Source: Chimonanthus salicifolius
Taxonomy: Eukaryota; Streptophyta; Magnoliopsida; Laurales; Calycanthaceae
DNA: 64,000 bases
Reading direction: 5' to 3'
NCBI GenBank assembly: GCA_013350335.1
Contig: CM023532.1
Span: forward strand, 88,105,383-88,169,382
Below, one piece after another: positions 34,422-45,492 of this stretch. The notes beneath the pieces are model-generated. The model saw only the letters and a list, made by a program, of their open reading frames with translations. It did not search any database and was not told the origin of the DNA. The translations under genes were made by a program, and so were the position numbers. Position 1 is the stretch's first letter. Every line of letters begins with the position of its first letter.

Positions 34422-35016
34422 CTAATCATGTCTACAAATTAAAGAAGGCGCTGTATGGCCTTAAACAAGCCCCACGGGCATGGAATGAAAGACTTACACA
34501 GTTTTTATTAGATAATGATTTTCAAAGGGGAAGTGTAGACAAAGCATTGTTTTTGAGAAAATCTAATGAAACTATACTTATAGCTCAAATATATGCGGAT
34601 GATATTGTGTTTGGATCCACTGATGAACAAGCTGCTATTAGTTTTTCTAATCTTATGAAATCTGGATTTGAAATGAGTATGGTTGGAGAGCTTAATTATT
34701 TTCTTGATTTACAAATAAAACAACTTAATGATGGGTTTGTATTTCACAATCCAAGCACGCTAAAGATCTTGTTAAAAGATTTGGCCTTGAAGGCAGTAAG
34801 CACTCAAACACTCCCATGAGTACAACTGTTAAACTATCAAAAGAAAATTGGAAAGTTGTTGATCGTATCATGTATAGGAGCATGATAGGTAGTCTTCTGT
34901 ATTTGACTGCGAGTAGACCCGATATTTCTTTTAGTGTGGGTGATTGTGCACGTTTCCAAGCTAATCCTAAAGAATCCCACGTAAAAGCAGTAAAACATAT
35001 AATTAAATATGTATCA
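34422..35016 (+). pseudogene. pol: Copia element K: RT and RNase H start
   Basis: Ty1/copia RT: HVYKLKKALYGLKQAPRAWN, VDKALFLRKS and the catalytic box IAQIYADDIVFGST (usual YVDD, here YADD), followed by FEMSMVGELNYFLDLQIKQ. A frameshift near 34755 moves to the frame of KVVDRIMYRSMIGSLLYLTASRPDI (RNase H lead-in), which ends at KHIIKYVS where LTR H is inserted. Motifs favour SIRE/Maximus. The remaining copia RNase H and 3' LTR are not in the window. Confidence 0.92.
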
Positions 35017-35448
35017 TGTAACGCCTCGCCCTTTTTCATTCACCGAAACTCAGAGTCTATTTTTTTTTTTATAAAGAATGAGTGAGAGAGGGGACGCCAC
35101 GACGCGAGCTAAGTCCGAGCTTCCAAAGCCTGACCTTTAACTGGCCAACCATATGAGTTCGTGGACCAAGTCCACTAAAACGGTTCACACGTACTCAATG
35201 CGGAATTATAATAGAATAACTATCCTATTCCATTTTAGATAGCAAGAAAGTCCATTACTTAAATTTAATTACCTCAAGTTAAAATATCCAAAATTAACAT
35301 TCAAACCATAGCAAATAATCTAAGTTATTACAATCCCGAATCCTAGCTATTCAAAATACATAATCCATGAATAACTTAAACAAAAAGAAACTAAGACATC
35401 CAGGCTCCTAAGCTTGGCTCCAATCTCGTTCCTCTTTCCGTTCAATTC

Positions 35449-37207
35449 CTATGTCATCAACTAGGGTAGAAGTAGGGTGTTAGACAACGCGCCCAGTAGG
35501 TACTCCAAGTAGGGTCAACCCATGGTTAGTACAAAATCACATATATAACATAATATCAAAAACCATGTAAAACAATGCCATGCCATGGTTGTCATATGCA
35601 ATGAGTTCCACCCATCACATAGTATCCTCTTGATGGAAAACTCCTCATCAAGGTATCCCCCACGATTGCCTTAAGGACGCCCTGATGGAGCGTGGTCTCC
35701 GGTTACAACTCAATCACATATCCCTCTTGATGGAAAATTTCTCATCAAGATATCCTCACGAATGTCTTACGGACGACCCGACGTAGCGTGGTCTCCAGTT
35801 ACATTTCATCCCTCCCATGCCATGCATGAGATGCAAGTGCAGCCATGCTATGTAATAATATAATCATAGCATTAAAATCTCATACTTGAAACATATCATT
35901 TATGCAAAATAACTTATCAAAATATGAATTAAAATCATCATACATAACCCATGGTTTCAATGAGGTAAGAATCCTACCAATGACCAACTAAAGTGTCCTT
36001 GCGTTTTTGTCTGAAAACAGTTCACCGATAACGTCAAGTCGATCGTACACCGCTTGTGAGGTCTCGTTACCTTATTACATATTAGTAAATTAAAACAATA
36101 ATCCCTTTTTATTTCCACGCATGTTTAAGTCCATAAACATGCCTTAGCGGGGTTCGGCCATACAACATGGTCGAACCTCACTCACTTGGTTTGGGTCCCT
36201 CTTTTGATTCATTAACCAATCATACATGAGTTAGTCCTTTAGCATTAATAAAACCTAAGTCCACAAGACCTTCTCCATGGGGTTCAGCCATACACCATGG
36301 CCGAACCCATGGTCCATCATTTCCACCATTTTACATCTTAGCCATTATTCTTTCCGTAGCTAATCGATCCTTTTATCTATACATACTTAGGTCCATAACT
36401 GATCCATAAACATAGATCCATAAACGATTCATTATCATGACATAAATCCCTAACAAATCCCTCCATTCCTTGGTTTGATAATCCACTCATTCAAAATGAC
36501 CCATAAACATGGTTCAAAGGTTCGGCCATACAACGTGGCCGAACCCATGATGTTCATCTTCATCCTCCATTTGCATCATTTACAACATTTAGACCCATAA
36601 ATAAAGTCCCTCCATGGGGGTTTAATCATACACTTAGGTTCACCCTTTTAGATCATCATTAACTATATTTAAAACCTATTACAATTACCAACATTCCCCC
36701 ATAATTTTTATGGTCCAAAACATCTAAGTCCATCAATATCTTTCCATTGGGTTCGGCCAAACACCATGGCCGAACTCATGGTCCATGGTTCTTCACCAAT
36801 TTCAACATTTGAGACCATTTAAACATCAATAACATTCCTCCATTATTTCTCTCCTTTAAAACCTTTTAAATCACTAACACCCTTTCATGGGGTTCGGCCA
36901 TACAACATGGCCGAAACCTATGGTTCATTATTTTCTTTAAAATAAATCATACATCCATGATTGATCCTTTGATGGGGCTCGGCCATACATCATGGCCGAA
37001 CTTCATCCAACCCCTTTTTGTCCTTGATGGTTCTTATACATACAATTTAGGGTTTGGCCATGCAAGGGCCAAACCATGATCCTTGATCATCCACCACTTC
37101 CTACATGGTACATGCATAAGGTTATTTAGCTATACCAAGATTAGGGTTCGGCCATCGTGTTCCTTGACCATCTTTTCTTACTTAATAAAATCTCATCAAA
37201 TACTTAC
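35449..37207 (-). other. Putative LTR intron in H
   Basis: Donor: GCGGAATCG|GTAAGTATTT at 37207. CTAACACCCTACTTCTACC, then CCTAG (35461) or CATAG|G (35449). Encloses all palindromes of H. Confidence 0.45.
36149..37156 (-). repeat. Palindrome array in H (7 full copies, 1 half)
   Basis: Copies at 36149-36178, 36279-36308, 36518-36546, 36748-36776, 36889-36917, 36974-37002 and 37049-37075; a lone half-site at 37143-37156. The copy at 37049 reads GGGTTTGGCC / GGCCAAACC: both arms carry the matching change, so the stem is preserved. Confidence 0.9.
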
Positions 37208-38283
37208 CGATTCCGCGACTCCTCCAGTTTCCTTTATTCCGACTTGCTCCTCCGCTCGTTTCCTTCCTTAGTCTTTCTTCTTTCTTCCTCCTTAATCCTT
37301 GGCCGAGAGTGAGCTTGAGAGGTCTTGAGATGAAAACCCAAGGAGAGGGTTCGGCCAAAGAGTGTAGGTTTGAGAGAGGCAGAGAAGCTTGAGATAGAAA
37401 ACTCTAAGTCCTTTCTCCTTTGTCTTTGAGAAAGGGTCGGCCTTGAGTGAGAGGGATAGGAGCTCGAGATAGGAATATTCTAAAGTGTTTCTTGTCTTGA
37501 GAGGGGGTTCGACCAAGAGAGAGAGGGAGAGAGTGAGATGAAGACTATGGAATTTGGCCAAGGGTGGTGTCTTTTGGTTGATGCCCCATTGTAACCACAA
37601 TGACTCTTCACCTCCCTCATTAATGTTCCATTTGGAGGTTTCATCCCATGAGATGAAACACTCCAACCGTGTGCCTCTTGGGTTTCCATCATGAGATGGA
37701 AACCCTCCATCTCTCCAACGTGTAGCCTTTGGATATGGCTTGTGTAACAACAAAACCATTCACCTCCCTCATTAATGATTCCTTTGGAGTTTCATCCCAT
37801 GAGATGAAACTCCCACCTCCAGCATGTGAACACTTTAGGTTTGATCTTATGAGATGTAACTCTCCATCTTCCCACTCCACTCACTTAAAATAAAAGTCCC
37901 ATTGACTTCCCATTTAACTCATCTCTTTAACTCAACTCATATCTTTAATCCAACTCATTTAACTCACTTAAAATCAACTCAATTACTTGATTCCATTTCC
38001 AATTTAATTCAACCGCACTTTAATTAAGCTTGAACTCATTTGGCGGTCAACCAAGTCAACCATGACCCATTGGGTCCCAATTGGGTATTTGGCCCAATTG
38101 ACAACCTTGGCCCAATTAAATAAGTCTTACCCATTCATTTCAATTGAACCTTATCCAAAATCCGTTGGGTCTTAATTGGGCAATTGACCCAACCCTTACC
38201 CATCTAAGGTGCATCTCCATTATTTCACAAATTAAGTGGGTAATTCCATATATATTCATAAATTGAATATCCGAGGTGTTACA

Positions 38284-38467
38284 TGTAACACCCCAGTTTC
38301 TCAATGAAGTGGAAAATTACGAAAATGCCCCTGAGTTCTTAAATTAATTATTTTGTGTTGTTAAGTAAGGAAATAGTGGGGCCCATTGCTCAAATTAAAA
38401 TCATATAAGCACATTATGAATGTTAAGTTTGATTGGATGGGCAATTTTCATCATTTCGGTCAAAAAT
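38284..38467 (+). repeat. LTR D (subfamily 1), left part
   Basis: TGTAACACCCCAGTTTCTC onward is colinear with the start of the A 3' LTR (15537). It is cut by element B at 38468, where the first AAAAT copy (38463-38467) lies. Its start touches the end of H, forming GGTGTTACA|TGTAACACC head-to-head. D resumes at 61917. Confidence 0.92.
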
Positions 38468-39566
38468 TGTAAGGGCCTGGAATTTTTAAATTAATAAAAA
38501 TGTGGATATAAGTTAATTTAATGATGAAAATTGGGAAATTGGTGGGATAAAAGGTAATGGGCCAAAATTTGGACAAAGGCCCAAGTATGGCCCAATAGAC
38601 TAATGTTTGGATTTAAATTTATTTTAATGGTTGATGAGGGTTAAATGGGTCAGGAATGGTCAAATTGGGTCAAATACCCATTTGGGACCCAATGGGTCAA
38701 GATGGTTGTGCTCTAAGGTAAATGGCTAGATGGAAATGTAATTGGGCCATGGGCCCAATGGGGATCCATTTAGAGTGAATTCAATGAAATTAAATCACCT
38801 AAGTGGCTTAAAAAAAAAATTAAACCAAGATGGTGTGGCCAAGTGGGACCCACCTCCACCTCATCAAGTGAGGTGGCGTGTGGGTCAATGTTTGGTGGGG
38901 CCGACCACCATGGTTGATTTGGTCAACCATGGGTGGAATAATGGAATTAGGTTAAGTATAATGAGTTAACCTAAGGTGATTAAATAAATAAATGGGAATC
39001 AAAGTAACTAAAATATCTAAATATTAAATGATTAAAATTATAAAAATGAAGTGGTCAAATGGGAGACCAAGCTACCCCACTTCAAATGAGAAAAAAACGT
39101 TGGGCTTGGGTGGTGGTTTGGGTAACCACCACCATAAAGCAAATAAAATATCTAAAAAAAAAAATATCTTAAGGTTTGTGGGATCATTAAATTAAAGTGA
39201 AAAATAGAGATAAGTCTTATTCGTTATCTCATTCTCATGTTTTCTTCACAACTCCATCCCTCCCATTCTCCATTGCCGTCCCATGCTCTAAGGAAGGAGA
39301 GGAAGAAAGTTAAGGAGAAGAGAAGAGAAGGAGAGAAGAAAGAAGTGGAAATTGGAGGGAAATCATTCTAAGGTTAGGGTTTAACATCTCTCCTCTTATG
39401 ATTTTTCTCTCTCTCTCTCTCTCACACAAACCCTACCATGGCCGATTCTAGGGTTGGGCATTGCCACCATTAATCAAGAGTCTTGACCTATCAAAGATCA
39501 AGAGGAAGGAGAGAGGACGCTAAGGAGACCGACGGGAGCGGCGGAAATCAAAGGAGACGTCGGATT

Positions 39567-42097
39567 GTGAGTATTTCCTAAACAAGAAATTTTGGATATT
39601 TAGGGTTTAAGAATTGGAATTTATTTTTGTAGAATTTAATGGTGGTTACATAAATGTGTGTCATGGATGTTAAACCCATCAAATGAGATGGTGGAAGATG
39701 GAGGAAACCCTAAATTGGTAAATTAGGGTTAGGGAAAGAAAATGAATAAATGGGTTATGTGCATTATGTAAATTATGAGATTAAGCATAGAATGGGATGA
39801 TTGGAAGAAAAATTATTGGCCATGGCGTTCGGCCATGTAGCATGGCCAAACCCCATGGTGGGTGATTAGCCATTTGATGTAAAATGGTTAGGGTTAATGA
39901 ATGGAAGATAATGAAGGTGGCTAATGGATTTTTGGGTTGTAAATGAATGAATGTGGATGAGTATTAAAATGGGTTTATGATGAAAAATGCAATGGGATTT
40001 TATGGCATTAAGAAGGCATAAAAGAGAAGGAATTGTGAACCATGGGTTCGGCCATGGTGCATGGCCGAACCCTAGGTTGTTATGTGTGAAATTAGCTAGG
40101 GTTTGGGGTTTAAAAAGCCATGGAAAATGGGAAGATGGGTGGATGTAATATTTTGGGTGAATATAGGTATTATGGAGCAATGAATGATGAATCATGAACC
40201 ATGGGTTCGGCCATGGTATATGGCCAAACCCTATGGTGATGAAATGACGATGAAATGGTGGGGTTTAAAGGATAATGTGTTGATGAATTTTGGGTTTCAA
40301 ATGAACAAAAGTAATGATCCAAATGGGGCTAAGAATATGGTTTATTTGCATGATGTAAACCCCTCAAGGAGGGATTATTAGTGGATCAAAAATGTAACAA
40401 TGGACCCAAGAAAAAATGGGGAACAAGATATCATGGGTTCGGCCATGGTGTGTGGCCGAACCCATGACCCATTTTGTAGGTCATTGTATGAGCTAAGGTT
40501 GGGTCCATGTTTGTGTTTAGATGATGGAGAATCTTATTAAATGAGATGGCTGATTGTGTTTCATGTTGAGTCATGGTTAGTGAAGCCTTAATGGATCTAA
40601 GTTATGGATGAATTTTAGACTTAAAATATACATGAATAGAGGAGATATTAAACCATGGAAGTTTAGTGGCATAACCGTAACATGGGCCACAATGAAGAAC
40701 CATGGCCGAACCCCATGTATGTTGGACATGAACTTGGGTGCATTAAGATGACCTTATGAATGATTAAATTAAGCTTGGGGTTGATGCAGTTTAGTTTCAT
40801 AAATTGGAATACTTAAAGGGCTAAAATTTGGAATTATCATGTGTTTAAATCAATGGAAATGAGGCTAAGTTAAGGGCTGATTTTTAATGATCTTGTAACG
40901 TGGTTAGGGATCATTAATGGACCTAGGTTGTGGATCAATTTTTGGACTTAATCATGCATGGATAAATGGGTGATTAACCATGGAAAATGAGGTAGTCGCA
41001 AAACCGTAATTAAATGCCAAATTCAAGAATTCCATGGCGATTGATCATGGAATGAGGGGCTCTAATGTAATAACCTTATAAGTGGTTGATCAAGCCTAGG
41101 GTGGCCAAATTTTAAGACTTATGGGAGTAAAATGTTTAATAGATGACATGGGACCGGATCCACAAAACCTAAATAGTGACCGGTTTTTCATATGGGCTTA
41201 GAAATGGTTAAAACATGGACTAATGATGAATGTGTAATAAGGTACTGGACATCGCAGGCGGTGCGCGATCGGCGACTGGGTTTATCGAACGGAAAACGTA
41301 AAAGGACGCGAGTCGGTATTCGGTAGGATTCCTACATTTTTGTAAGCCATGGATTGGGTGATGTTTTCTTTAATTTATTTTGGAAAGCATGTGGTTGCCT
41401 TTAAGATGAGTTTTAGATTATGTATCTTGTGATGTTTTCCTTTAAATTATTTTGGAAATCATGTGAATGTCTTAAGATGGGTTTTGGATTAAATATTATG
41501 GGATGTTTTTCCCTTTGATTTATTTGATAATCAAGTAATTTTTTTAATATGGGTTTTTGTGTTACTATTGAACTACATATATTACATGGCACATGGCATC
41601 TACATCTCATGCATGGCATGGGAGGGATATGACAGGGGAAGGATGAAATGAAACCGGAGTCCATGCTCCGTCCGGGCGACCGATAAACGCATGGGGATGT
41701 TTCATTGTGTATTATTATACCTTGATGATGGTTTTCCATCAAGGGGGATGTTGTATTTATTGTTATACCTTGATGATGGTTCTTCCATCAAGGGGGATGC
41801 CTAGTGTGGATAGCGTCTTGATGAGGCTTTTCCATCAAGAGGATCATGGCACGATGATAGTATGGATTTTATTTGGAACACTGTGTATGGTTGAAAAAGG
41901 GACATTATACGATGAGGATGAGATGGATGGGTGGGGTTCATGACATAGAACACTCATTGCATAACAATTCCCAAAATGCATGGTTTTGCTATAATATTAT
42001 TTGCATGCTGTTATTACTAATCCATATGCTAGCCCTACTCGGAGTCCTACTGGGCGCGTGGTCTAACGCCCTACTTCTACCCTAGCTGATGACGCAG
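39567..42097 (+). other. Putative LTR intron in B 5' LTR
   Basis: Donor GTGAGTATTTCC at 39567; CTAAC (42063-42067), CTACTTCTACC, CCTAG (42085) and GCAG|G (42097). Length about 2.53 kb, the same as in S1 and the B 3' LTR. Confidence 0.45.
39826..40463 (+). repeat. Palindrome array in B 5' LTR (4 copies)
   Basis: Copies at 39826-39853, 40044-40072, 40203-40231 and 40435-40463; an isolated right arm is near 40703-40716. Loops: GTAGC, GGTGC, GGTAT, GGTGT. Confidence 0.9.
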
Positions 42098-42566
42098 GAG
42101 GTGGCGAAACGGAAGGACGGGACGGGAGTCAAGCTTAGGAGCTTGGCAAGGCAAGTTAATTATGTTGTTTAAGTTTATGTTGGAAAAATGTAATTTGAGT
42201 AGCTTAGCTTGTCGGAATGTAATAAATTAGATTACTGGCTATGTTTTGGGATTTTATTATGGACATTATGGTTTTGAGGTATTATAGAAATTTAAATGAA
42301 TGTTATCTTCCCTGCTATCTAAATCTGTAGGATAGTCTTTGTTGTTAATTCCGCACTGAGAAGTAGTATTCCTTGAGCTTACGTCTACGCGTGAACCGTA
42401 CTCGTGAACTTGGCTCCACGCACGCGTAGGGTTGGCCAGTTAAGGGCCGGGCTTTAGAAGCTCGGACTTAAGTCGCGTCGTGACGTCCGCGCCCTTTGTC
42501 ACTTTTCCTTTTAAAAAAAAAAAAATAGACTCTGATATTTCGGTGAAAAGGGACGGGCGTTACAGT

Positions 42567-42578
42567 TGGTATCAGAGC
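42567..42578 (+). promoter_or_regulatory. Primer binding site, element B
   Basis: TGGTATCAGAGC two bases after the 5' LTR, complementary to initiator tRNA-Met. Confidence 0.95.
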
Positions 42579-43116
42579 GAACTTGGAGGAATGAATTCTC
42601 GAAGTAAGATTAAGACGGTTGCATGTCTCGTTGGCAGCTAAGAATCCCAACCGACCGACTCTTCGGAGTCCGCTGCATGGGGGCCGGGTTAATTTACTTC
42701 GATTGACTCAAACTGAAGTGTTTAGTCTGAGAACAACAATTGACGGAAAGGAATGATAGCAAGGGAAGAAAGATTCATTCTAGGAGAGATTTATTGAAAC
42801 ATAGCAAAATAGGGTTTATTTCCCCAGAAATGAGAAAACATCTAGGTTTTTCCCCCAAATTGATGAAACAGTACTAGATTTATCGGACATAGTAAAGTAG
42901 GATGTACTTCCCCGGTATCCCCAATTTGAACAACAGACAATAGGAATTAAGAGATTCCCCCCAGAAACAAAAGAAAAACAAGTGTACTTATTTGACAACT
43001 TTCCCCAAACAAAATACATTGTGATATACATAAGAGATTCCCCAAAACCTAGATTGGTTTTATTGGTAATTGTTGTGGATGATTTTTGTGTTCAATTTAT
43101 ATTCTATGATACAGAT
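42579..43116 (+). other. Element B leader with CCCC blocks
   Basis: Noncoding. TTCCCC-type blocks recur near 42822, 42851, 42921, 42957, 43005 and 43040, separated by A-rich stretches and FIG-like repeats of TTTATC(A/G)(A/G)ACATAG. No gene seen. Confidence 0.65.
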
Positions 43117-43419
43117 ATGTCAAGTGACGGGGAGTATACGGAATTATTGGATAAGAGAACCCCTAGCTGTCCCATAGTTTTGGTGTCTGCTTCTAGTATA
43201 GCAGTTAGCCTGGACTTTCAGGAGGGACCTCCCGAGGAAGATGAAGAGGATTTTGCATCTCTTCCTGAGGAGAATATGGAAGACTTTCCAATGGTAAGAG
43301 AGTCGGTAGGGGAAATGGAACCCGATTATATGCGCGAGTTGTACAACCAGGTTGGGCACAACTGCACATACTACCCCTACCCTCTTGAAGGGGTATATGT
43401 TGCATATGCTTATGAGTGA
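43117..43419 (+). pseudogene. Zinc-knuckle ORF relic in B
   Basis: ATG at 43117 (MSSDGEYTELLDKRTPSC), 100 codons. It aligns with the extra ORF of A: same start, same acidic part (FQEGPPEEDEED), but the knuckle has decayed to RELYNQVGHNCTYYP (two Cys now Tyr) and the ORF ends before knuckles 2 and 3. It lacks the internal stop found in A, showing the ancestral ORF was continuous. The 145-codon open frame from 42982 includes upstream leader; the ATG at 43117 is preferred because A and C share it. Confidence 0.75.
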
Positions 43420-44432
43420 GGTAAAGGTGTTATATGGGTATACTTGGGGGATGGTGTAATGGCTTTTAGAAATGGCTTTTATAATGGGGGATGATATAAA
43501 CACTTTCTGAAAGGGTATAAGAGGTTCTTATGTGAACAAAGTGCCATTTGAGACATGTTGGATAAACATTGTACTTGAAAGAGACCGGGATGCATGGATT
43601 AACTTGCCACATGAAACTTGTGAGAGGATGGCATTATGAGGAGAATGAGAAGGGTCTAGCTTGCAAAGACTAATATGTTGTATGAAAAATCTTGTATGTA
43701 TAATGAAATTGCATTCTTCCAATGTGTAGTATAGATTATGAACAAGTGATGGACCATGAAATTATGAAAATATTTTATTTAGTGATAGCATGAGGATTCC
43801 CTATGATGTTACTAAGTTGTGAATTATTAATCGTTGCAATGAGTTTATATGATGTTACTTTGATAATGGGTGGTATGCAATGAATGGTTATTGAGGAACA
43901 AGGATGTGTTATAGACTATGTGTATGGTGATGAGTTGATAAAGTGCCGGGAGTTGTGAATATGTAGTATGCATGAAGGGACCGTGATATGCCAATGCGTT
44001 TGGTTGGGAATCTAGGTGGGGCTGATGAATAATTCCAAAGTTTAGGGATTTATGGATGGTTATGGATGGTCTTCGAATGTATTGGGATGGTTTGCTTGGG
44101 ATGAGTAGGATTATTATTTTAAAATCTCTTGGTGTGTGTTGTAAATGGGGTAGGGTAACCTAATCATAATTATGTTGAATCACTAGATCTTCTTAAAGTG
44201 TTATTTCTTATGTTACCTCAAGTTGTTGTTTGATGTGAATGGAGGTGAAAGATCTGGTTACACATGAGTTGTGTTATTCGAAGATGGTGTGTGATTTCAA
44301 TTCTACGTGGCCTGCTAATGAAGGAATATGAACCGTATGATGTGGTAACCATTGATAACGTAGGCATGTAGGGTGGAATTTGGTGGTTGGTGGAATTGGT
44401 AATACTTGTGAATATTTTTTTTTAGTGATGAA
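43420..44432 (+). other. Unrecognised internal DNA of B, left part
   Basis: About 1 kb matching 49375-50545 of C. It is AT-rich with stops in all frames and has no recognisable retrotransposon domain. The sequence continues across the C insertion at 55841. It could be deeply decayed gag/RT or captured foreign DNA. Confidence 0.7.
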
Positions 44433-45492
44433 TGTAAGGGCCCGGAATTTTTTTTAACTAATATAAATGGGAAAATATATTTATTTTAAGGATGAAAATT
44501 GGAAAATTGGTGGAGTAAATGGTAAATGGGCCAAAATTTGGATAAAGGCCCAAGTGTGGCCCAATAGACTATGGTTTGGATTTAAATTTATTTAAATGGG
44601 TCAAGAATGGTCAAATTGGGTCAAATACCCATTTGGGACCCAATGGGTCAAGATGATTATGCTCTAAGGTAAATGGGCTAGATGGAAATGTAATTGGGCC
44701 ATAGGCCCAATGGTAATCCACTTAGAGTGAATTCAATGATTTTAAATCACCTAAGTTATTTGGAATTAAACAATGGTGATGTGGCCAAGTGGGACCCACC
44801 TCCACCTCATCAAGTGAGGTGGCGTGTGGGCCAAGGTTTGGTGGGGCCGGCCACCATGGTTGATTTGGTCAACCATGGGTGGAGTAATGGACTTAGGCTA
44901 AGTACCAATGGATTAACCTAAGTTAATTATCTAATTAATTAAATAATTAAATTATTTAAAATGGTAGTTAAGAGTGGTCAAAGTGGGGCCATGAGGTGAA
45001 GACTCACCTCATCTCAAACTCAAGTGAAACACGTTGGCTTGGTGGTGGTTTAGATAACCACCACCATAAAGCATTTTAAATATCTAAGAAAATATCTTAA
45101 GGTTGGTGGGTGTCATTAATGTAAAGTAAAAAATGGAGATGAGCTTTGTTGGTGTCTTATTCTCATTTTTTTTTGTTAACTCCATCCCTCCCACTCCTCC
45201 ATTGCCGTCCCATGTTCAAGTGAAGGGAGAAAGAGAGCTAAGGAGGAGAGAAGAGAAGAAGAGAAGAAAGAAGTGGAATTTGGAGGGAAATTACTCTAAG
45301 GTCAAGGTTACCATCTCCTCTCTCATCACCTCTCCCTCTCCCTCTCTCAATTTAAACCCTAACTTGGCTGATCCTAAGGTTGGGGGTTGCCACCATTGAT
45401 CAAGCCTCTTGACCTATTAAAGATCAAGAGGAAGGAGAGAGGAGGCTAAGGAGACCGACGGGAGCGGCGGAAATCGGAGGAGACGTCGGATT

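Larger units (their letters stand above)
35017..38283 (-). mobile_element. Solo LTR H (subfamily 3), reverse
   Basis: Minus strand begins TGTAACACCTCGGATATTC and ends GGGCGAGGCGTTACA. Left flank is TATCA; the right side abuts LTR D directly, so the second TSD copy would lie beyond D, outside the window. It contains the U5 hairpin (35108-35141), acceptor and donor candidates, palindromes and GTTTCATC hairpins (37630-37815). An ORF of 155 codons at 37292-37759 in the putative leader has no recognisable domain and is probably chance. Confidence 0.88.
38468..42564 (+). repeat. Element B 5' LTR (4097 bp)
   Basis: TGTAAGGGCCTGGAATTT to GGGCGTTACA. Contains hairpin pair 38850-38936, CT repeat (39406-39423), donor-like GTGAGTATTTCC, palindromes, CpG-rich block (41231-41335), hairpins CCTTGATG / CATCAAGG (41720-41840), acceptor sites, CACGCGTA inverted repeat (42388-42429) and U5 hairpin (42439-42472). 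Small ORFs are not credible genes. Confidence 0.94.

Noticed and set aside
37292..37759. 155-codon ORF in LTR H
   Set aside because: Low-complexity CT-rich leader read on one strand; no domain and not open in LTR G.
39406..39423. CT microsatellite as a separate locus
   Set aside because: Part of the CT-rich leader present in all B/C/F-type LTRs; only its length varies.
44694..45399. ORFs of 75 and 88 codons, identical at 52323-53028
   Set aside because: Identity only reflects the two near-identical LTRs of C; no domain, and homologues in B LTRs are not kept open.
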